Positions 56,201 through 64,000 of a stretch of DNA of 64,000 nt are shown here, in pieces. Under the pieces are notes generated by a model. The model made no database searches. It was not told the DNA's origin and was given only the letters and a program-made list of their open reading frames with translations. A program made the translations under genes and the position numbers. The stretch's first letter is position 1. The number at the start of each line of letters is the position of its first letter. The stretch is from Epinephelus fuscoguttatus (lineage: Eukaryota; Chordata; Actinopteri; Perciformes; Serranidae): NCBI RefSeq assembly GCF_011397635.1, contig NC_064761.1, positions 27,507,643 to 27,571,642 on the forward strand, written 5' to 3'.

Positions 56201-56997
56201 ATAGGTCAAGTCTGGCACCATCTTTGATAACTTCCTGATCACCAACGACCCAAACCTGGCAGAGGAAGTAGGCAACGACACATGGGGTAAAACTAAGGTC
56301 AGTCCAAAGCTTCTGTCTTAAGTCATGTGTCCTGCTCTTGCATCTGAGTATTTTGTGGTGTGTATATCAGAATCAGAAATACTTCATTGGTCTCCAAGGG
56401 GAAATTGTCATTGGTTACAGTTGCTTCGATGTAAAGAACAGAGAATTAAGAAGAAGAATCAAGAGTATGAAATAAAAGTATGTAAATATAAAGCAATAAA
56501 ATAAAATGAAATTGTGCATTATGCTACTGTGTTTAACACTAGTACTTAATATATTAGATTTTTTTTTTTAATATATATCGTCATTATGTGGAGGCAATAT
56601 ATACAATATATACATCAATAGAATAAGAATAGAATATGTACAGTTATGTGCATGATAAAGTCAAATACAGAAAAAAATGCACATAATTGCATATACATAT
56701 ATATGTATATAATATATATAATATACAATATAATATACTAATCACTTTTTAATTTGTCATCTCCAGGATGCAGAGAAGAAGATGAAAGACAGCCAAGAGG
56801 AGGAGGAGAGAAAGAAACGCGAGGAAGAGGACAGCCAGAGGAGAGAGGACGCAAAGGAGGAGGACGAGGAGGAAGAGGAGGAGAAAGACGAGGAGGAGGA
56901 AGACGAAGAGGAGGAGGAGGAGGAGGAGGGCGAGGAGCAGGAGGAGGAAGAAGAGGACGAGGAAGGCACAGACTCTAAACTCAAGGATGAGTTATAA
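50241..56997 (+). CDS. calr4: calreticulin (calr4-like), ER Ca2+-binding lectin chaperone, 9 exons
   Basis: Exons 50241-50334, 50894-50995, 51767-51970, 52705-52799, 53034-53243, 53402-53515, 55499-55642, 56205-56297 and 56767-56997 (TAA), in phase, give 428 residues (human CALR 417). A signal peptide ends at about residue 18 (SVLA before [10 protein letters not shown]). The lectin domain has [17 protein letters not shown] and cysteines in DICGPG and DIRCK. The P-domain (about 199-310) has three [16 protein letters not shown] repeats, then [17 protein letters not shown]-type repeats. The last exon is a long Glu/Asp-rich Ca2+-storage tail ending KLKDEL, the ER-retention signal. It binds monoglucosylated glycoproteins with ERp57 and buffers Ca2+. 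The acidic tail excludes a CALR3 type. The name calr4 rests on the osbpl9/eps15 neighbourhood, and plain calr is the alternative. The poly(A) signal is AATAAA at 58057-58062. Confidence 0.95.
53516..55498 (+). other. calreticulin intron 6, repeat-rich
   Basis: No exon lies between 53515 and 55499. About 53880-54560 looks like a decayed interspersed element, with an open frame at 54146-54391 of no known domain. 54659-55310 is a MITE. Confidence 0.5.
54659..55310. mobile_element. hAT-like MITE ('AAGGCCC...ACACCAA' ends)
   Basis: Left end AAGGCCCAGATACACCAAAC and right end GCTTGGTGTGTCAGGGCCCTT are imperfect inverted repeats. The interior includes CAACAGCCAACGGCCAACTC. It is non-coding. Confidence 0.65.
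56371..56530. repeat. retroposon tail repeat ('CAGAATCAGAAATACTTCATTGG')
   Basis: TCAGAATCAGAAATACTTCA then TCCAAGGGGAAATTG is a widespread fish repeat tail. It is followed by A-rich and AT-dinucleotide sequence up to 56750, in the last calreticulin intron. Confidence 0.55.
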
Positions 56998-57186
56998 ACT
57001 CGGTGCAGGAACTGACTGTCTGTGTCAATGAGCCATTGGAACGAGGCTGGAGACTGACGAGATGATAGCCCCTCATGACTGACACCCTGGGGTGGGGCTG
57101 GGTGGGGTGGGGTTTTCATTTGTTTGTTTACAAAGCGAGGGAGAAGGCGAAAAAGGGCAATTATTCTCTTTCCTGTTTCCATGTGC

Positions 57187-57222
57187 TACTACTACTACTA
57201 CTACTACTATTATTATACTATT
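57187..57222. repeat. (CTA)n microsatellite in calreticulin 3'UTR
   Basis: About eight CTA units followed by TTA/CTA variants, some 190 bases after the stop codon. Confidence 0.85.
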
Positions 57223-58213
57223 AAACGAGGAATAGTAATAGAAGGAAGGAAGATGTCATAACGAATGTCGAGACAGGAAGTCAATCACCTAAATTGTTTC
57301 GCAGTTGATACCCAACAGAAATATATAAACTGTCATTGGTGTTCTTTGAAAATCTGGGTTTTTATGAAGTAATGTTGTGAGATGAGAAGCTATATTTGGT
57401 ATGTGGATGATACCATGAAATTGTTTTGTTTACCTCATGTGTTGTTTGTCTTATTAATCTTTTGGTTTTTTATTAATCTTTTGCAGTTGGTCACTCTGTC
57501 ACATGGTCCCCTTTAACGGCCTCGTCAACCTCAAAAGATTCGACAGGGTCAGACTTCATTTCGCAGGTTATATTGCCTGTTATTCAAAGGTCTTGATTTG
57601 AACAAGGGTTAATGTCATGGGGACAAGAGTGCGTAAAAAAAAGCTGTCGTCCATAGGATAATACGGGGTGCTTTAAGATGAAATCCCTCGCATAGTTTTG
57701 TACTGTATAGTTAACACTTTTTCACTTCAATGCACATACTGTAGTCTCGTGTGTCTAAAGAAACCGTGCTCAAACTCAGATGTACATTGAGAGCACTCTA
57801 GTAGCAGGAAAAGCCTCTGTTCATCTGGTACGTGCTCACTTTACGTTTCCTCATAGTCGGTGTACACAACCAGTTCTCCTCATTTCTGATGCTAATATCT
57901 CTGCACTGCTGTACCCCAACACACTGTCCCCAACAGTCTGAGAGATGACCCTTTTGTAAAAGACACATTTTGTACTAATGGTAGTAACTGAAGTGGGAAG
58001 ATTTTCATGTTGCTGTGTAAAAAAAAAAGAAGAAAACAAAGACAGGTGTTCTGTCCAATAAAATCAACCAGTAGAAAATGAGCAGGAGTCTTCCTCAATT
58101 TTGTTTTGTTATATTAAAAGTGGCTTTCTATTTGTAATACCTGGCTTTACATGGATAGCACAGGCCTGTATGGTATTTGTATTTGTTTTTCTCTTAGTTG
58201 CATTACCGTTTTC

Positions 58214-58735
58214 GGTAACACTTTACTTGAAGGTATCTACATAAGAGTGACATGAAACTGTCATAACTATGACATAACACAGTCATGAACCTGTCATGAA
58301 GATTATGTAGATGTTATAAACGTTTATGACTGCTGTCATTAAGTGTCATTCGGTTTTTGTAATGACAATTGTTTGGGTTGTCTTAATTATGACAACTTGA
58401 CATTAATCAAAGTGACATTACCAGAAGATGTCTTTGTCATAATAACTTGAAATTAACAAGAAATGCACCTCTTTTTGTGTTAATGACAAGTTGACATAAT
58501 GATCATTGTTGTTATGACAAAGACATCTGTTGGTAATGTCATCCTGGTTAATGTCAAGTTGTCATAGTCAAGACAACCTAAACAGTGTCAACTTGTCATT
58601 ACAAAAACCGAATGACACTAACTAAACATTTATGATATGTACATAATGTTTATGACAAGTTCATGACAGTGTCATGTCATAGTTATGACAGTGTCATGTC
58701 ACCCTTATGTAGATACCTTCAAGTAAAGTGTTACC
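58214..58735. mobile_element. palindromic MITE, 522 bp
   Basis: GGTAACACTTTACTTGAAGG (58214) is mirrored by CCTTCAAGTAAAGTGTTACC (to 58735). Pairing continues almost through the whole element, e.g. GTGTCATTCGGTTTTTGTAA (about 58345) with TTACAAAAACCGAATGACAC (about 58599). The centre is near 58475. GTTTTC lies just outside both ends. It sits 130 bases after the calreticulin poly(A) signal. Confidence 0.88.
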
Positions 58736-58772
58736 CAGTTTTCTTGTAGCAGTGTTGGAAAGTCATGAAGTA

Positions 58773-59732
58773 GGGGAGCACGGGGCACAACCTAACATAG
58801 AGTAAATTGTAACATGAACTTCTTAAGTGGTTACACAGGTCATTCCTTTGGTGCTTTCGGCCAGTTGACCACAATACCGCCAAAGAGTGACCTGCAAAAT
58901 TCAACAGAGTTTCAGCAGAGTTCAGTCACAAAGAGTGTTTTCAGCCAACGTAAGTAAATTTCCTTGTCATGCTTGTTTTTCGATTGCTGAGCTGTCCGTG
59001 TAAGTCACCAAATTCAACTATATGTCGTCTTAATAACTGTCCTGTTGCCCAAAACATAGCACCATTTTTGAATTATGTAACTAACTCCCAGCAAGTGTTA
59101 GCAAGGCTTGATAAAATTTCCACACTGCAGGTTTAGTTGTAATGTGGTGTTAAAACTAAGCCGCCACTTCAAACTTGTGTTAAGTTTGAACTAATGTCTT
59201 TATTTAAATGAGATATACTTTGTATTTTAATTTGTCATGTATCTTATGGGCATACATTTCGCAATCATGTCAATATTCATACATTCAAAACTCATATTTT
59301 GACATGTGGATCTAGGTTACCTGTTCGGTGTACATCTATTAGTCCAACCATTAAATATCGATGATAGACTGACAGATGGATGGATACTTGTATGGATATC
59401 TATCCTTCTCCTGATGTAGATGGAGGCCTATAGTATATAGCTATAATTATATTGAATTAATTGTGTTAAACAGACTTTTGCAGCAGGTGTTACAGCTAAC
59501 CCTCTGCCTGTTACAATTAACCCCACCCATAGGGTACGTTTTAACACTTCACTTCCACCACTTCTTGGTGTAATTGTAGAAGAAAGGTAAGTTCTAGAAA
59601 AAAAAAACCTGTTTATTTGTAGCAGAGGGATTTGCATGTTGTTAGAATAATACAAAACAAAAAATCCTCTCAAACAGTTTTAATACCATTTAACCAAAAC
59701 TAAAATGTGTTAGGTTGTGCCCCACTCATCCC
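58773..59732. mobile_element. MITE with GGGGCACAACCTAACA inverted ends, TA-flanked
   Basis: GGGGAGCACGGGGCACAACC (58773) and the inverse GGTTGTGCCCCACTCATCCC (to 59732) are flanked by TA on both sides, which suggests a Tc1/mariner-type non-autonomous element. The interior has no frame. Confidence 0.65.
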
Positions 59733-61079
59733 TAGGATCATTGCAGGCACTTTTACTCATGTACCTCTACTCCATGGAATTTCAGATGGAAATGTACTTT
59801 TTACATTTATCTGATAGTTAAAGTTACTTGCAGAATCAGATTACACATACAAAGCACATGATCTGAGAACATTATGTAAAAATTGAACAACCCAAAAAGT
59901 TTAAAATTAGCTCCACCTAATGGTAGAAAGTCTTGTAACTGTACCGGAGTATTTTGACATTGTTTCACTGCGACTGAAAAAACTACTTTGGGTTTACTTC
60001 CTACAACAGAAAATGTACACATTATAACAATTTTCAGACTCATTTAAATTAAATGAGACTACTTTTTTAGCTTATAGATGGACAGACAGATAGATTTTGG
60101 ATTCATGATATTCAGATTTTAATTTCTTGAAGTGTGGAGGCTTTGAAACAACATGTAAACAATGTTGTGAAATACATTTTATAGATATATAACTGAAAAG
60201 TTGAACAAATTGTTACAAAATATGAAAAATACCATGACATATTACAGTAATGGTTGCCTTACGTTGCACATTATTCAGCTGTTGTTAGTTCTTATTACGC
60301 ACATTTTTCTCATCATCTTGTCTGATAAGAAAATATGCCTGTTGGTCTTCAGACTTTTCAAACTACACCGTAACTTAAAAGTTATTACTAACTTCCTTAA
60401 TAACTGCATTAGTGACTTGTTACTTTATCCTGATCAATTTGGTTATAAAGATTGAATACATGTTCCATGTTCATTAGACTCTGTCTTTCACAGATAACTG
60501 AAAAAACTTAGTAAATTCTGATTTTTATTTTATTTTTATTTTAACAATTTGTCTTTTTCCCAACAGGATGGCAAATTATTTATTTGTCGTAAGTTTATGA
60601 GGAGCACATATTGCAAAACTGGGAAAATAAGCCTAACCTAACCTACATTTCAAGAATGGAAAACTTTAATGAAATTTTATATGTTGTAATGAAAGGACCA
60701 TATCAGAAGACAGTAACAAAGAGAAAGAATTTGATAAGATATGGAGCCCAATCTATGCAGCTCTGTAGACTAAGTAGAGTCGCACCCAGCATCTTTACAC
60801 TCTGAGGAACCCTGTAAAGCATGTTTATCCTGTCTTGTTTACCATATGTTTACGTGTGTGTACGTGTATGTATGTATCAGTGTGTGGGTGGGCAGCGGGT
60901 GTGTGCATGTATGCAGTAAGTATGTATAAGCATGTGTGGGTGAGGATGCAACATCTCGTGATGACAACTGTTTATGACCGCAGTGTATGTGTGGATAAGT
61001 AAGTCAAACAGGATTAAGTCATGACATTTGATTTCTTGACAAAACAATGATTATGTAACATGGGAAATGTACAGTATTC

Positions 61080-61400
61080 AGAACTATTTATTTATTTATT
61101 TGACCAGGAAGTCCAGAAAATCTCTTTTATCAGAGAGACCTGGCTGAAGTGGCAGCCAATTAGAACACATTTAAAATGCAACAAATACAACATATAATAC
61201 AAAAATCCACATTCAAACACAGTGGCCTCTCGAGAGAAACAAGCACATGTCTGTCACCACACTGTTTATGATGCCCTTAAAATCATTGATGGATATAAGG
61301 GTTTCTGATTTTAGATCTTTTTGACAATTGTTCCATGTCCATGGTGCATAGTAGGAAGATGCAGTTTCCCCAGATCTATTGAAACCTGAGGTACATTAAA
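61080..61400. repeat. dispersed repeat ('TTTATTTATTTGACCAGGAAGTC')
   Basis: TTTATTTATTTGACCAGGAAG, then CTCTTTTATCAGAGAGACCTG and GGCTGAAGTGGCAGCC, are recurrent in fish genomes as a retroelement-derived tail. Nothing codes here. Confidence 0.5.
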
Positions 61401-61424
61401 AAGCTCACCTAATAAAAACAATTA

Positions 61425-61795
61425 CAAACTCCTGCCACCTGGTAGACGCTACAGAAGTGTGAAAGCAAGAACATTCAGACTAAAAAACAGTTTCTATCCA
61501 CAGGCCATCAGACTACTAAACCGGTTATCTGTCTTTCTGTATGTATACATATTGGACAATGTAACAATATTTGATACTATTTGCACAACAATATTTGCAC
61601 AACAAATCTGACTGTACATAATACTTGCTCTTTTTTTTATTATTTATTTTCATTTATTTTAGTTAAGTCAGTGTGTATTTTAGTGGTGTCAGGGCAGGAA
61701 GTAAGAATTTCATTGCCTGTAACCACGTTTATGTTTGCTGTGTACATGACAATAAACCTCTTGAATCTTGAAAAAGATTTATTTTGTAAAAAATA
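61425..61795 (+). mobile_element. LINE 3' end with poly(A) signal
   Basis: A short frame reads LPPGRRYRSV-like text (cctgccacctggtagacgct), then ARTFRLKNSFYPQAIRLL, the usual end of a fish LINE ORF2. The 3'UTR GAATTTCATTGCCTGTAACC, then ACATGACAATAAACCTCTTG, ends in A-rich sequence. It is heavily 5'-truncated. Confidence 0.65.
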
Positions 61796-62379
61796 AAAAT
61801 AACACATAAATATACAAATAATTAAAGAAAATGTGGTGGGGTGCAGCAGAGGGACTTTTGACCTCAGTATTTCTAAAATCCTTGCCCAGGCCCTGATTGT
61901 TGTGTTTCTTTTGTAACTTAAAAGCAGCTTGCAATTTAGAGTGCATCAATGTGCAGGAAAATTAAAGTAGATTGTCAAAATATGCTATGTATATGTATAT
62001 ATAGATACATAAATACAAACTACAGTGACATATGCTTCTTTTTCCACCTCTGCTACAAAATTTAAAAAAAAAAACAACAACAGAAAAATAATAATGAAAA
62101 TAAAAATTAAATTAAATTAAAAAAATAAATTGAAAAATAAAATAAAATAAATAAAATAAAATGAAAATCAATATTTCTTCTGGCTTAGGGTTTGTTTTTT
62201 GCTACGTGTTTAACAGACGACAGTAAAGTCTGCTATCCAGCCATAGGTTTTATGGTTTTAGGTTTTATATTTTATTAATATTTTATTCCTGTCATAGAGG
62301 TCCGGTGCCAGGTTTTTCAGCGGCCTCTGTCTGTGTCTGGCAGCAGCGCAGCATGAAAGCAGTGGGAAACAGAAACACT

Positions 62380-62406
62380 ATGGCTGCCACTCTGTCTCTT
62401 ACTCAG
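62380..62406 (+). CDS. eps15: eps15 first coding exon (gene continues beyond window)
   Basis: ATG at 62380 in a good context encodes MAATLSLTQ before a donor GTAACA at 62407. Human EPS15 starts with MAAAAQLSLTQ and its first exon stops at that glutamine. An in-frame ATG at 62353 would add MKAVGNRNT. The downstream ATG is preferred by similarity. EPS15 is an EH-domain endocytic adaptor at clathrin-coated pits. The call rests on nine residues plus gene order: eps15 is the expected neighbour of calr4/osbpl9. No further exon is visible up to 64000. Confidence 0.75.
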
Positions 62407-64000
62407 GTAACACTGTCTTACAACTCAAATCTAACGACAGCAAACGTCTGGTGTCCTCTGTGTGCTCTGCTCGGAGACATTTTAGCAGTGTTAGTGAAAC
62501 CGGGCGGGCGGAGAGGAGATCCTACCTCGATCCTCGTCCCTCTTTTTGGAAGTTTAGTGCTGCTGTGACTGGGAAAAGTTTCTGCCTAACGTTAATCTCT
62601 TTGGGGACTGCGTAAGGGCGTAGCTAGCTAGCTAGCATGCTAGCTAACAGCTAGTTAGTGTGCAGTGTTGGGCTGTTTTAGAGCCGCTTTGTCAAACTTC
62701 ACACTCGCCATGTAACGTTACTTGGCTTCGTTTCGGTTAGGAGTGTGTATGATAACGTTTTAAGCTGCCTCGTTTTGCTACAGGCTAGTGGGTCCTGGCC
62801 AAAGAGATGTTAATACGAGATACTCATGTGTGGCTCTGTTGTGGCTTCACTGTCATATCTTTGCTAGTGCAGCCTCTGCTAACACTGTTGTCCGCTAAAA
62901 CATAAAGCAAGTTACACACAGTGTACGTTAAAGCAGCCGTTGGGGACTTCATTGCTGCTTGTGTAGCTTGCTATGTGGTTAACTGAACAGGCAGTCAGTT
63001 AAATTGTATTATTACACGTAAACATGGTTCACTGACCGGGTTTGTGTTTTCCCTATGACCTTTCTGAAGTGGACACCGTTAACTGTTAGCCTGTTAGCTG
63101 CGGCGGTTGTTTTTGTGTTCACAATGTGAACAGAAAAACTCCAAATACTGTTATTAGCTGTTTAGAAACCAGAAAGAGGAAGTTAAGTTGAGTAGCCGCC
63201 AGTCAGCGCTGCTGTCACAAAATGTCACTGTGCTGCTAGCTAAATTAAATTCTGCAATTTGTGTGGAAGTGTGTTTGTTTGCACAGTAAATAAGTTATTT
63301 AGCAGGTAGCAGCCGGGTGTAATAAGTAGGTTACAGTCCCAGACTTGTTACCTGAGCCACTGTTGCCTCTAACAACAGACAGGAGCTGTCTGCCACCAGC
63401 AGCTCTGACATTATTATCTCCCTCAAATGAGTTCAAAAACCTGTGCTCATATCTCTGTGTTGTGAAACTTCATCGGTCTGTCAGGCAGTAATGTGTTTTT
63501 GTCAGCTTTACACTGACCCACTGATTCATGTTACTGGTGACATTAATGTGTCATGGCTGAATTGGGGAATTGAAATTTCCAGAACAAACCAGACTGGTGT
63601 GTCAACTGCACTGTAATGCATCTTGCTATCTGCTGCAGTTTTGTATGGCGTAGCTGGGGGAATGATTGAGGGGTGTTTTTTCAATGCTCAATTAAAGAGT
63701 CACCAGTACAATGACCCACAGTGTTACAGCCGCCAACAGTTCCAGGCACACTATTGTGAGTCACAGAAAATAAGTTGCATTGGCTAGAGAAAGATAAGTG
63801 CGTGTGGTCAGTTATCTCGCTGTAAATTGGCAGTTGACACAGCCGACAGATAAATGTGCGTCTTCCTCTCTGCCTGAGCTGTGTGTGCAAGTCTGTAACA
63901 AGACTGGCAGATCTTTGCTGTGCTCTTGTTTTACATGATGGCATGATTTTGCATGCCAATGTGTTTCTCTTTGGAGGAACACTAGGGCAGCTCTAACCAC
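62407..64000 (+). other. eps15: eps15 intron 1 (part)
   Basis: GCTAGC-type palindromic tetranucleotide repeats lie at about 62623-62660. The first few hundred bases are comparatively GC- and CpG-rich, as expected next to a promoter. No exon was recognised. Confidence 0.55.

Larger units (their letters stand above)
59735..62300. other. intergenic region between calreticulin and eps15
   Basis: Holds a decayed MITE piece (about 59755-59850), GT/TG-rich sequence (60850-60920), a repeat at 61080-61400, a LINE 3' end (61425-61795) and AT-rich simple sequence (62055-62165). No gene was recognised. Confidence 0.6.

Noticed and set aside
56757-57182. 141-codon serine-rich frame on the minus strand
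   Set aside because: It is the antisense of the calreticulin Glu/Asp-rich last exon; purine triplets read backwards as Ser codons.
62353-62379. Upstream ATG as the eps15 start
   Set aside because: It is in frame but adds nine residues absent from remembered EPS15; the ATG at 62380 has the better context and matching N-terminus.
1-64000. CRISPR arrays, bacterial operons, prophage or a novel defence system
   Set aside because: No regular short repeats with spacers and no prokaryotic genes; gene structure and repeats are those of a vertebrate.

Overview
The window looks like a teleost nuclear genome, probably percomorph. It has intron-rich vertebrate genes with GT-AG introns, CA/GT microsatellites, and a high density of fish-type repeats: Tc1, PIF/Harbinger, hAT-like MITEs, L1/L2-type LINE ends and a tRNA-derived SINE. 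No bacterial, plasmid, CRISPR or tRNA features were seen. Products were named by reading spliced exons and comparing them with remembered vertebrate families; no database search was run.

All five genes lie on the + strand. (1) 1-28795: the 3' part of osbpl9 (ORP9, a lipid-transfer protein). It runs from the end of the PH domain through the FFAT motif and the whole sterol-binding domain in 21 coding exons. A candidate internal promoter and alternative first exon sit near 4280-4800. (2) 32448-36360: a non-coding 5'TOP host gene with 14 exons and 13 introns. Nearly every intron holds a box C/D snoRNA; SNORD74, 75, 76, 79, 80, 44, 78 and 47 types are recognised, which identifies it as gas5. Two snoRNA types are duplicated. 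(3) 37370-46560: tor3a (torsin-3A AAA+ ATPase), six coding exons, with introns full of transposon debris. (4) 50241-56997: a calreticulin gene, nine exons, KDEL terminus, with a perfect ER-stress element upstream. Its position next to osbpl9 and eps15 suggests calr4. (5) 62380-62406: the first coding exon of eps15, with the rest beyond the window.

osbpl9, calr4 and eps15 match the mammalian block (human 1p32.3, where CALR4 is a pseudogene). gas5 and tor3a, which are on 1q25 in human, lie between them here. The genes do not form one pathway: ORP9 acts at ER-Golgi contacts, torsin-3A and calreticulin act in the ER lumen, EPS15 in endocytosis, and gas5 supplies rRNA-methylation guides.

The rest is intron and intergenic sequence, mostly ageing mobile elements. 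The clearest are a 1.66-kb Tc1 element with near-identical 171-bp inverted repeats and one nonsense codon (12764-14424), a shrunken Harbinger element inserted beside a dead LINE (40645-42696), a 0.5-kb palindromic MITE (58214-58735), and a pair of 211-bp inverted repeats flanking tor3a exons 3-4.
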